Shown here piece by piece: positions 33,331 to 44,282 of a stretch of DNA of 64,000 nucleotides (its first letter is position 1; each line of letters opens with the position of its first letter). The stretch is taken from assembly GCA_047967505.1 (NCBI GenBank), contig CM106541.1; one strand, given 5' to 3'. The position numbers were made by a program, and so were the translations under genes. A model generated the notes under the pieces. It ran no database searches. It saw nothing but the letters and a program-made list of their open reading frames with translations, and was not told where the DNA came from. This DNA comes from Dipteris shenzhenensis (lineage: Eukaryota; Polypodiophyta; Polypodiopsida; Gleicheniales).

Positions 33331-33699
33331 CCGCAGCTAGTGCTTAAGGCGCTAGCTGTAGGCCAATGCAAATAACAAAAATAACAAAAGAAAAAAAGAG
33401 GAAGGACTTTCTTACCTAGAATAGTCCCACTCAGCTAGAGGAAGGAGGAGTTTAGAGAAGCAACTTCTCAAAGGGATTGGATTGAGGAGACAAGCATAAG
33501 CCTACAAACAAGGAGAAAGAGGAGGAAGAGAAATACCAAAAAGACTAGAAGAGGCGAGTCTTCTTTCTTTCACAAAATCTCGTTTTTTGTCTTTAACCCT
33601 TGAAAATCAAGCATGAAGAATACAGCACAAGTTCCGATGCAAATCCATAGTGGAGTTGATGACATGGCATGCATCTCATTGGTCCACTGATGACACATT
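33331..33699. other. Non-coding sequence before the Tnp2 fragment
   Basis: It contains the inverted pair CAGCTAGTGC and GCGCTAGCTG near 33335-33360 and purine-rich sequence. The end, CAGGATTCTTGCAG at 33697-33710, looks like a splice acceptor for the Tnp2 exon. Confidence 0.4.
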
Positions 33700-33708
33700 C
33701 AGGATTCT

Positions 33709-34362
33709 TGCAGATTGTGCAGCTTGGAAGCACATAGACAATTAGTGGTCGGACTTTGCGAGGGAGCCACGCAACTTACATCTTGGGCTCGCCATGGACG
33801 GAGTGAATCCTTTCGAGTTACGCTCGACATCTTGGTCGACATGGCCCATAGTCTTGGTGATTTACAATATCCCACCATGGCTAACAATAAAGAAGGGACA
33901 CCTCATGCTTGCACTACTTGTGCCAGGGAAGTACAAGGCCAAAAATATGGATGTGTACATGGCACCTTTGATAGAGGAGTTACAGATCTTATGGAGAGGT
34001 GTGGGTCTTTGATATTTCCAGAGCTCTTAGACATACCAATGATATTTTGGTCAAGGGTATCTTGATGTGGACCATGCATGACTACCCATGATATGGAGAG
34101 TGCATAGGTACGTGGTTCTTTACATGTATAATATAGGATTATGCTTTTATGACTCTCTTTCGCACGCATGTCTTATACTAATACATTCATGCACGTGTGC
34201 AGGACTTGTTACAAGTGGTCACCATGCTTGTCCTGTTTGTGGACCAGGTTTGAAATCACTTGCACGATACTCCAAACATATGAGGAAAAATGTTTATGAA
34301 GGTCATGCTTGATACCTTCCACTAGACCATCTCACACTTGGACGTCAGCTTGATCCACCACC
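33709..34362 (+). pseudogene. CACTA Tnp2 (Transposase_21) fragment
   Basis: Conserved landmarks appear in order: CAAWKHIDN, WSDFAREPRNLHLGLAMDG, STWPIVLVIYNIPPWLTIKK, LMLALLVPGKYKAKNMDVYM and PLIEELQILWRGVG. After a frame change near 34010, ILMWTMHDYP then YGECIG follow. A GTACGT donor at 34109 and TGTGCAG acceptor at 34202 join to LVTSGHHACPVCGP. This is the Tnp2 transposase core of En/Spm CACTA elements. A stop replaces a codon after HDYP, and another interrupts the WKHIDN/WSDF junction. The fragment ends where a copia LTR begins at 34363. Confidence 0.85.
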
Positions 34363-34619
34363 TGTTGAGAGTTCACGCTCAACATCATGTGATCATGTGT
34401 GCATAGCACCATCACGTGATCATATGTGCATAGCACTAACCTTATAGAGTGCTATAAAGGAAAGGGTTAGATCCCCTAACCCTAACCCTAAAAGGGTTTG
34501 TATATATTCTATTTTTTCAACTAAATCTAGTGTACAGTTAGTCATTTGTGGTGTGCTCTCTAGCTGTGCCCTCTCTCCTCATCTCCACTCTTCTCCTCTC
34601 CCCTCTTCATATTTTGTCA
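34363..34619 (+). mobile_element. Copia-type LTR (257 bp), element 3
   Basis: It starts TGTTGAGAGTTCACGC and ends TATTTTGTCA (TG..CA). It is followed at once by TGGTATCAGAGC, the copia primer-binding site. Inside are two direct copies of ATCATGTGATCATGTGTGCA, a CCCTAACCCTAACCCTAAAA stretch and TATATATT near 34500. No second LTR is in the window, so the element is truncated. Confidence 0.8.
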
Positions 34620-34631
34620 TGGTATCAGAGC
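34620..34631 (+). promoter_or_regulatory. Primer-binding site, element 3
   Basis: TGGTATCAGAGC directly abuts the LTR and is complementary to the 3' end of initiator tRNA-Met, the usual primer of plant copia elements. Confidence 0.85.
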
Positions 34632-36589
34632 TCCCTTGCCTTCCGCTAAGGCATTGTGATTCTTGAGAGTGTGAGAGAGATAGTGAGATTGAGAGTTCTC
34701 TTGAGTGATTGTGAGATCCTTCCCTTCACTTCCGTTGATAAAAAATTCCATCCATTTCAAGAGAGATTTCCATTCATCTCCTTCGAGAGATTTGTGAGAG
34801 TTTCTTGAAGAGAGCTCCCTTTATTCATTTGGTTCATTGCTTCTTGTGAGAGAAAAGATCTCAGCTCTTACAAGAGCTTCTGTGACAGAGAAACAGAGGT
34901 ACTTGTGAGCTTATGAGGGAGAACGAGATCTTTTGAAACTGCTTGACTAAAGCTCCTAAAGGCTTCCTACAACCGTGACAACATGAACTTCAAGATAGTA
35001 GTCCAAGCCTTCGATTGAGGCAAATTGACCTCTCAGCTGCCATAGCCTACATACTTCGACCTTCTACAACTTCGAAGGTAGTCGAGCATCTATGGCTAGC
35101 TATTAATCAAAGACTACTCTTTTTGCGAGCTCCCGTGAGCTCCTAACCACCACCAACGACCTAAGGCTTCAAGCAGCAAAGACCTTCTACGAAGACCTGA
35201 GCTTCCATTAACACCCTCGCAGCCTCCTCCAATGATAATCCTCCTTCAAATAGCATGGGCGACCACCGTCTCCAGCCCGTATGTGCCAGGCCTCTACGCA
35301 CCACCATCTACCACAACGACCTTAAAAAGCCTTCAACAGATTAGTGCCAGCCGACTCTATCAACGGGCTCATCGCAGGCTCACAGGCCACCTCCATCGCC
35401 ATCTACACTCCAAGAGGCTGAACAACCTCTCCACAGCTCGGCCAGCAATCCACAGCACCACCAGCACTCCATCCATGCCAGCAGCTCCTACAACGAGCAA
35501 CGGACAGCTCTATAGCTCCTGCGCCATCTCCGACGACTGACCACCTCTCCAGACGTGTAGCCACCAGCATATGCCCGATGGCCTCGAGACTGGCAGCACC
35601 AGCAACATCTATGGAGATGGAGCTTGAAGAGTGGTAGCAGCAACGGCTGCACACACACAACGGGTGGCTCACGATGGCGCACTCAATGTGGCTCCTCTTC
35701 TCTAGCTACATCCAAGCTCCTCTGTGATACGGTGATCACCACCACCACACCTCCAAAGACAGCGTCCGTGTCGGCACCATCCAAGCCTCAGCAAAGCAGC
35801 ACCTCCACTTTCATCAACGAAAGCTCAAGGGCGACGGATTCCCTAGATCCCGAATGGAATCTCTTCAGATTTTGGTAGCTCAAGAATCACCACGTGTCCA
35901 CCTTATCCTCAAGGATTGATAGGGTTATTCAGCAGATTACCTCGGGTCAGGTAAACTTTAGTTAGCTCACCATAGCTATGTTTGGTCAAGGTTGATCCAT
36001 GTCATCATCTTATCCTCAGGGTCACCACACCCCACGGCTTGGTCAAGGACCCAGCCATGTGGCAGACCTTATTTGCCACGTCACCCTGCCAACTCAGTTG
36101 ACACGTCATCAATGCCACGTAGGCAACGACATCACCTACCACATCATCAATTGCCATGTCAACATATCCACATCACCACTACCACATCATCAAGACATGT
36201 CATCTTACCACATCATCAGGCCACATCATCACTGCCATGTCACCTCTGCCACCTCAGCTGTCCAGTCAGCACTAACCCCTGCAGGCACAATCCCTTGCCA
36301 GGCACACTGTACACACACTGCATGTACACACTCCTGCCACCTCAGCATAGAGCTTCACTGGCACACCTCTGGCTAAGCATAGTGCCACATCATCACTGCA
36401 TGTGACTCACAATGACACATCATTATTGAGCACCATTTGCACTCAATTTTGCCCCTCCACCTAGATCAAGTCGTATCTCTTGATTCAGGAAGAATTTGAG
36501 GGCACTCCAAAAAGGAAAGTCGCTCGTTTTTTTGTGCTCTACGAGGTTGTCACATCATCCACACATTTCGGCACAAGTTACACTCACAT
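34632..36589 (+). other. Long leader of copia element 3
   Basis: GA-rich sequence (34640-34900) is followed by a C/A-rich region with runs of CACCACCA and CACATCATCA (35120-36440). A TGCCACGTCA/ACCACATCATCA short-repeat field lies at 36050-36250. Open frames here are composition-driven. The 2.6-kb distance between primer site and gag is long for copia, so an insertion or a nested element is likely. Confidence 0.45.
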
Positions 36590-37209
36590 TTTAGCCTCAC
36601 CGACAAAACCACTTCCTTCATGCACATTTGCCTCTACATCGACGCATCTGACCCAACACTTAAAAAGAACAAAAGAAAAGGAATTATTTGCTGTTCTTTC
36701 ATCGATCGACGGTTGGTTTAGATCTAGATCAAAGTAGACTAGATCGCCATAGAGGGGACGCTTTGAATTTCCCCAAGTTGCCAATCTAAGCCATGCTCGA
36801 AATTCCCGACTAGTACCTACTCGGAGTCAGTCCATACGCTCACATCCGGTTTCACATCATTACATTACCTGAAACCTTACGTTCATCAATTCAGTGAGCA
36901 GACTTGAACAGAGTTCAGAGGCATTGCAGATTGATTCACTGGGTAGATAGCATTTGATTTCACACAGACATGCCACCATTGTAAAGCCTATTCGGCTATC
37001 TCACGGCATCGTGCACATCATTTCAGCCTTGTAAAGCCTCTTGGCTATTCCTGGCATCATTGCCACAAGCCTTGTAATACAGATCAGATTTTATATACTA
37101 CAGTTCTATCTTCATCGAAGGTTCAGAGATTTCACTTGGCATATTCACTGTATTTGCAGTTGATTCATACAGAGATCTTCACGACACTTCTGAGTACATT
37201 TCTTGCACC
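36590..37209 (+). promoter_or_regulatory. Leader block homologous to 3660-4600
   Basis: It contains TCGACGGTTGGTTTAG, CCCCAAGTTGCCAATC, AAGCCATGCTCG, CGCTCACATCCGGTTTC and two CCTTGTAAAGCCT.TT.GGCTATT motifs, in the same order as the block before the gene at 4634. Here it is followed by a gag start at 37210. Confidence 0.6.
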
Positions 37210-37615
37210 ATGTCGACTAGCAACCTCAATCTGGAGGCATCTGCTAAGTTAGACAACTCCAATTACGGTACATGGAAATACCGAATGGAGACCATTCTTG
37301 TGCTTTAGGACAAATGGGAGTATGTCAATGGGTCTACACCTAGACCATTGGACAATCCAGCCACCAGTAGCACTACTCCCTCTGTTGTCACAGCACTAGC
37401 AACGGAACCTACAACGGGATCTACATCTACACAACAGTTTCCGCACCAGTAGCAGATCCTGCCATTGCCTGAGCTCAAGAAAAATGGGATAAGAAAGACA
37501 CGTATGCCTATCACTTGATCAAGCAAAATGTGCAAGATGTCATGCTAGGACAGCTCAACACATTCAAGACATTAAAAGAAGCATGGGATATGTTCGCAGC
37601 TCTCTATAACACCTA
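37210..37615 (+). pseudogene. Truncated copia gag, element 3
   Basis: The frame reads MSTSNLNLEASAKLDNSNYG then TWKYRMETILVL, a stop, and KWEYVNGSTP. This is the usual start of a Ty1/copia Gag (DUF4219/UBN2-type). After two further stops and a frame change, HLIKQNVQDVMLGQLNTFKT and LKEAWDMFAAL appear before homology stops near 37615. The zinc knuckle, protease, integrase and RT are missing. Confidence 0.75.
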
Positions 37616-38901
37616 TTTCATTAATTTTGGACTTTTTGTGTTGTTTTTGGACGAAGCCCAAAAATCCTTCCCAAATGAAAACTTTACTTTATGAAAATAT
37701 CCTTTCCAAATCAAAATTTTACTTTCTGAAAATATTCTTCCCAAATCAAAAGTTCACTTTGTGGCACTATCATATTCACATAAAGATATTGTTTTTTCAA
37801 TCTATACTTTTGCACCAACATGCAAGAATTTGAAATAATCCTATATTAGAAATTCTAGCTATATCTAAGTTATTTGTTAATTTAATTATTTTAATATTTT
37901 TCCTTGACGTTTTTCCTTCCCAAATCAAAAGTTCACTTTGTGGCACTAACATATTCACATAAAAATATTGTTTTTTCAATCTATACTTTTGCACCAACAT
38001 GCAAGAATTTGAACTAATCCTATATTAGAAGTTCTAGCTATATCTAAGTTACTTGTTAATTTAATTATTTTTAATATTTTTCCTTGACGTTTTTCGTTGA
38101 CGTGATAAATTTATAAATCCATGAAAGGAGACTTAAATATTTCATGAAAATAACATTGTCACTCGGCAATATGCACAAAATTTAGCAAAACTTTTAATAA
38201 ATAGAAAGAAGACATAATGCCATAAGACCCAAGTTTTGTATTGAACCAAAGAGGTATAATAGCAATTATAGCTTTCTTTATATGATTACATTGAGAGACG
38301 TTGCTCTTAGCTAGAGTCTTTATATCCAAAATGATATAGATTGAACATATGTTTACAATTTAAATTGTTGCTCTTAAAGAGCCTCAATTCGTGCCATCTT
38401 CATAATTTGACACCCCATTGTCTTATTGCTCAATGTCACGACAGTCCCTTGCCAGGTGCCATCTGCATAATTTGACCTAGGCTTGTCTTGCCAAGCCTTG
38501 CCCCTTGGGTGCATTGACTCCCCATTGTCTTATTGCTCAATGTGATAGTCCCTTGCTAGGTGCCATCTGCATTAACTCCCTATTGTCTTTCCAAGCCTTG
38601 ACCCTTGGGTGACATCCAGTGCAAAATACAGGTGCCATCTGCATTAACTCCCACAAGTTATCTTGCCAAGCCTTGCCCCTTGGGTGCATTGACTCCCCAT
38701 TGTCAATGTGATAGTCCGTTGCCAGGTGCCATCTGCATTAACTCCCTATTGTCTTGGCAAGCCTTGACCCTTGGGTGCCAGTGCATATTTTGACTCTCAT
38801 TTGACATAGGAGGTGATGACTCTGATTATAATTGTCTTGGATTGGCTCCTTGCCTAGTACCCAAATAAAATCCTTCAATGGACTTCAATACAAAGCTTTA
38901 A
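37616..38901. repeat. Tandem duplications downstream of the gag fragment
   Basis: A unit with CCCAAATCAAAAGTTCACTTTG begins at 37740 and again 179 bases later, and ends with TTTTTCCTTGACGTTTTT. From 38400 to 38790 the words GGTGCCATCTGCATTAACTCC, CAAGCCTTG.CCCTTGGGTG and CCCCATTGTC alternate in two units of about 180 bases. No gene is seen. Confidence 0.7.
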
Positions 38902-39798
38902 TCATGGACATTCTTCATTTGCGCTGTCTCCTTCTACTTCCTCCATGGTAAGCATCCTTAAAAATTCGTGTATATGCAAAATAGTTTGCTGTGGTATTTT
39001 TATTTTTCCTTCTACCTCATATCCCATGTGCTTCTTTGATTTCTTTTCCCATGAATGCCAAGACACTATGATTGTCTCCGTCGAAACTTGAGAGACCGCT
39101 TCATCATTTGGGACCCACTCCTTCATTATACAATTAGTATATAATGTGTTGTTATCCATATTCTCCTTCCTGCCCTTTGGCTCATACCATACCGCTGTAA
39201 ATGTTGTAGCTCTCCCTTGGTCATCTCTTTGCACATCAACTACTTTTGCAACCCAAAACTTCACATTCTCATATTCATCATTCAATGGCCAAACCACAAC
39301 AAAACAATCGACCTCTATATCTACTTGTGGCATAAACTCTCTCTTCTTCGGTCCACAATTTGGACGTGGGAGTAATGATACAAATTCATTTTCAAAGACT
39401 GGAGCTGGGCGCAAATCGTTATGAACATTTGGCCAAAACATATTGCATTCTTCCTTGACATCCTTTGAGCCTCGCATTCTCTCAAGGTCCTTTATTAAAT
39501 TTCGTGTCTTATTAATTACAGTGGTAGTGTGTTCTCTCCAAGTAGGCTTCGAATCAGGATATCTCCGAAGCATTTCCTCTTTGTATGTAATAAATGCTTT
39601 TAATCCATCTATTTCACAATTAGACCTCTCATTAAATTCTTGTATAGGAGCCCATGTTGGATACCTTTCCTTGCTGGGAATTGAAGTTAAGAGACTGTAA
39701 GGTTCTGCAGGTTTCCATTTTGTATCATGAGAATACTAATGCCATTGCATTACGGGTTTTTCATCTTTAAAAAAAAAACAAAAGTAGTGTGGATTGGT

Positions 39799-39803
39799 AT
39801 GAC
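39799..39803. repeat. Target-site duplication of copia 1, left
   Basis: ATGAC at 39799-39803 is repeated at 44283-44287, flanking copia element 1. Confidence 0.9.
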
Positions 39804-40101
39804 TGTAAAGAATAAGGTAGAGAGATAGGAGACTCAAGTGCAGCTTTCTTCACAACACACAAAAGAGAGAGGACACACAGTTGGAGAGTGAAGCATTTCT
39901 TCACTTTTGCACACAACAACCATACAATAGAAGAGGGAAATACCCTATATGTCAAACCCTAGAATACGTGGTTCATATGTGAACCCAAACCAAAAACATA
40001 CGTGGTAGTCTAACTACACCACGAGTACAACTAACATAGGCGGTGACATAAATGATAGTCATCCAGGAGATATATCGAGGGTAGAGCTTGATATCTCAAC
40101 A
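39804..40101 (-). repeat. 3' LTR of copia 1
   Basis: 298 bp, reading TGTTGAGATATC..TTATTCTTTACA on the minus strand. The pol frame ends inside it, at 40059. Confidence 0.95.
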
Positions 40102-43100
40102 CTCCCCCTCAAGCTCAAATCCATCTCACGTACACCAAGCAAGCTCCTAAATCTGCGAAGCTTCTCGGTACCCAATGCCTTCGTAAAAATATCAGCCACC
40201 TGCTCCTCAGTGCTGACATAGACAAGATCAATCTCACCAGCTAGAACCTTCTCTCTCACAAAGTTATAATGCACCTCAATGTGCTTCGTTCTAGCATGAT
40301 AAACTGGGTTATTAGCAAGCATGATGCTACTAATGTTGTCACAATGAATGACAACTGCTGCATGAATTGACTGTCCCTTTGCAGCAGCCATAGCAATTAC
40401 TGCTCTCACGGTTGCCATCCTTGCAACTGGGCTGAAAGTTTCCTCATAGTCAATTCCATATGTCTGCGCAAAACCTTTGGCAACCAATCTTGCCTTGTAC
40501 CTGCTAACAGACCCATCAGCATTGTGCTTTACTTTGTAAACCCACTTGCAGCCAATAGCCTTCTTATCATGAGGCAAAGGCATCAAATTCCAAGTGTGGT
40601 TTGCATCCAAGGCAGCCATCTCTTCATCCATAGCTGCTTCCCAATTTTTATGCCCTGCTGCATCCTCAAAACATGTGGGCTCTGGCTCCTCTAGAACCTT
40701 GACCATATAAGCATAGTGATGTGCTGTATACCCATCATATCTCAGCCTGTCAACTGGATACTTAATACGAGTGGACCTCCGTACAACTGGATCAGTTGCA
40801 GGAGTCTTTAAATCATGCCTGCTTTTCCTTGCACCAGGTGTAACAACAGAAGGAATCCCAAGTTCCTCATCAAGGCTCATTTCAGAGCCGCTTGACTCTC
40901 CATCAACATGTGAGCTACCAGCAGACACATCAAACACTAGAGCATGGTCTACTTTTTCTTTTCCCTTATGTGATACCTGCACAACACTATCAGGGCTGCC
41001 ATGTGATGATTCACTAGATCTCAATCTCCCTGTCCATGCATTAGATCCACTAGTAGAGGACTCTCTGGGTCCACTCAAGGCTTGAGATTGCTGCTCTGCA
41101 TTTATTGTAGCATTCCCATTTCCTTCATCTGCATCTCCTACCATAACAGTTGGTGCATACCAGCTGCTCATTTCATAAAAAACAACATCTCTGCTCACTT
41201 GCATTTTGCGGGTGGAAGGGTTATAACAGCGATACCTTTTCTGGTGCAAAGCATATCCAATAAAGATGCATTTTTCTGCCTTTGGATCCAGCTTTGTTCT
41301 CTTCTCATCAGGAACATGAACATAAGCTATGCAACCAAATACCTTCAAGTGAGAAATATCTGGTTTTTGGCCTGTATACATTTCTTCAGGCGTCATGCCA
41401 TGGACAGCTGCAGTGGGGGTTTTGTTCATAATATAAACAGCAATTGCTACTGCTTCAGCCCAAAAATAATCAGGCATGTTTTTCTCATTTAGGATCGCCC
41501 GTCCTACTTCTGCAATATGCCTGTTCTTCCTTTTTGCAACCCCATTCTACTAAGGGGTAGACCTGCATGAGTACTTCCTTTGAATTCCCTGTTCTTTCAG
41601 ATATTCACAAAATTCTTCTGAAAAGTACTCTCCCCCTCCATCAGATCTTAGCACTTTAATATGCACACCTTTCTCTTTTTCAACCATGGCCTTAAAAGCC
41701 TTGAAATGGCTGAACACTTCACTTTTGTGCTTCATAAAATAAATCCGCACCTTCCTAGTGTAGTCATCAATAAACGTCACATAATAATGGCATCCACCAA
41801 TAGAAGCAGCTTTGGTTGTCCAAACATCTGAATGGATCACTTCCAAAGGTCTTCTGCTCACCTTAGCATTTTTGGGAAATGCATGTCTGGCTTGCTTACC
41901 CATTTGGCTTGCTTCACATAGCTTTTGCATTCCCTCAACCCTGAATTTAGGCAAACCTACAACAATGTTTTTCGTTTGCATAGATTTCAGCCTTTGTATA
42001 TTCACGTGCCCAATGCGCTTGTGCCATATCTCAATATCTGCAATGACACCTCTCCCATGCGCAAACATAGCAGCATTCACCTCAGGCATATCAACATCCA
42101 AGGTGAACATTCTGCCATTTTTGTTGCCTTTTGCAACCAAGCGGCACTTATTTTTCAAGTCCTCAACAAAGCATCCATCAGGATTAAATCTAACCTGCAG
42201 ACCTTGCTCAACCATCTGGCCAACTGAAACCAGGTTCTTAGTGATTTTTGGAACATGAAGTACATCTGCCAAGTACTTCGTTTTGCCATCCTGCATAGCC
42301 AATGGCACTTTGCCAACCTGCGTAATTGGGTGCGCAGTATCATCACCTGTTTCAACATAACCTGGCTTATCCAAATTTCTAACATCATGAAACCACTCAC
42401 CATGACTGGTCATGTGGTTAGAGGCACTTGAATCAACATACCAAACATTATTGCAAGCTGCAGCATCTCCTGACATGGAGTTAACCATATGCTGCATCAC
42501 AAAAAGGTGCTCATTTCTGTCATCACCATGCCCACTTGATGATGCATAGTTGCTTTGCTGCAACTTCCCACTTTTGATGTCATTCTGCTTTTTATAGCAT
42601 GTATTCTCCTTGTGTCCAGGCTTTCCACAATAATAGCATTCTGTGCTGCTATTTACTTGCTGGTTCCTTTGCCATGAACCACGGCCTCTTTGGCTCCCCC
42701 TGCCTCTAGAACTACCACGTCCTCCTCCATAGGATTGGTTTTCCTGTTGTTGCTGTTGGTTCTGATTTCCTGCACGGCCACCAAAACGGCCTCTTCCTCT
42801 ACCCCTGCCTCTGCCTGTATTCGAGTAGAAAGCAGTCTCTTGAGAAGTTGAGGTGGTGGTTCTCCTTTGCTCTTCACTCAGCAAGAGAGCAATAAGTTCC
42901 TGAAAATCAGGAAATGTTTCACGGACTCCAATGGATGTCCGAAACTGTGCATAATCTTTCCCAAGACCATTCAAGGTCACGGACACTAAGTCCTCATCAT
43001 CAACAGGTGCTCCAATGGAGGCGAGAGAATCTGCAAGGCCTTTCACCTTCAAGGAATACTCATTTATATTCAGATTTTTCCTTTGCACATTGTGCAACTC

Positions 43101-43447
43101 CTGCTTTAGCTGCATCTTTCGTGCTTTGGTATTTGTGCTATACAGCTTCACCAATGTATCCCATGCCTCCTTAGGCGTCTCTACATCCTGTATATATGCA
43201 CAATCATAGAATCTAAAATGCTAACAGACAGCCAATACAAGCATTTTTTGGCTTTTTCATGCCATTCTTTAAAGGCCTTCAATTCAGCAGGAGTGGGAGC
43301 AGCACCCAAAACTGGTTCTGCAGTTTCACCACTGATGTACTCCCAAACTCCCTTTCCCATAAGGAAGTTTGTCATCCTGAACTTCCATGCTTGGAAGTTG
43401 TTCTTGTCAAGCTTCTCACTAACAATGGTAGATAGATTCTCAGACAT
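40059..43447 (-). pseudogene. Copia 1 gag-pol, broken
   Basis: Gag starts MSENLSTIVSEKLDKNNFQ at 43447. A TA insertion near 43195 shifts the frame after MIVHI. The frame from 43154 carries the UBN2-like Gag, an RGRGRGRF basic stretch, the zinc knuckle CYYCGKPGHKENTC, protease VDSSASNHM and integrase with HSDVWT, DDYTRK and SDGGGEYFSEEF. Two adjacent TAG stops lie at 41547-41552, where element 2 has CAGCAG. The integrase CxxC reads CEAS, one cysteine lost. The rest (41477-40059) holds [32 protein letters not shown] and then a jump to the end of RNase H (IHCDNISSIMLANN) because of the internal deletion. It cannot be autonomous. Confidence 0.93.
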
Positions 43448-43984
43448 TTTACAAATCACGAATTGCAACAGCAACCTGTAAACACAGCAAATGCCTCACA
43501 AGGGCAAATAGCAAAACTTCTGCAAAAAGCCTCACAGGGGCAGATCTGCAACACTGACGAAAGTGGTATTTCACCACACAGTCACTTCCTAGTGACGATT
43601 TTGCATCAACAGGCAACAGGCATGAATCTGCAACTCCCAATATCTCTGCACACAGGCATACGATGCAATTTCTGTGGCACCTTTCCACCGACTAGCCGCG
43701 CAGTGGTCGCACAGCGAAAAACAGGGCCTTTTTCTGAGTGCCTGCGAAGAACTTCTGCCTTCGGGCCCCGAAACGGCCTCAAATCAAAAAAATACTGCGC
43801 TCTCGTCACACCACGAAGGGCCTCTCAATCTGAAACAGTGCACTCCTGCACTTCTGGCTGTGCTACCTGCAGAGACTTGCTCCCAAACTCGAAAATAGGA
43901 AAGCAACACTGGTCCTCTTACCAGGACACCACAAACTTGGCTTGCATTCTTGAGCTCCTTACCACGAACAAGGCTCTGATACCA

Positions 43985-44282
43985 TGTAAAGAATAAGGGA
44001 GAGAGATAGGAGACTCAAGTGCAGCTTTCTTCACAACACACAAAAGAGAGAGGACACACAGTTGGAGAGTGAAGCCTTTCTTCACTTTTGCACACAACAA
44101 CCATACAATAGAAGAGGGAAATACCCTATATGTCAAACCCTAGAATATGTGGTTCATATGTGAACCCAAACCAAAAACATACGTGGTAGTCTAACTACAC
44201 CACGAGTACAACTAACATAGGCGGTGACATAAATGATAGTCATCCAGGAGATATATCGGGGGTAGAGCTTGATATCTCAATA
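43985..44282 (-). repeat. 5' LTR of copia 1
   Basis: 298 bp, adjacent to the primer site at 43972-43984. Its first two bases read TA in place of TG. Confidence 0.93.

Larger units (their letters stand above)
39804..44282 (-). mobile_element. Ty1/copia retrotransposon, element 1 (4479 bp)
   Basis: Two 298-bp LTRs (39804-40101 and 43985-44282) bound the element; I count five differences between them. The termini are TG..CA except that the 5' LTR outer end has mutated to TA. A 5-bp duplication ATGAC flanks it. The primer site (reverse of TGGTATCAGAGCC) is at 43972-43984. The polypurine tract GAGGGGGAG lies next to the 3' LTR at 40102-40110. Relative to element 2 it lacks 962 bp spanning most of reverse transcriptase and RNase H, plus about 37 bp of leader. 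It is inserted in the DUF7869-type gene. Confidence 0.95.

Noticed and set aside
32052-33371. Long Ser/Phe/Leu frames on the minus strand resembling membrane proteins
   Set aside because: They are translations of the AGCATA/GA satellite in several frames.
34470-34495. CCCTAACCCTAACCCTAAAA as an internal telomere tract
   Set aside because: Under three units, located inside an LTR; more likely a short promoter telo-box-like element or chance.
35232-36405. Thr/Ser/His-rich open frames in the copia 3 leader
   Set aside because: They derive from CACCACCA and CACATCATCA repeats and show no Gag or Pol similarity.
40771-42258. Plus-strand open frames within the copia elements
   Set aside because: They are antisense shadows of gag-pol and appear in both elements at the same places.
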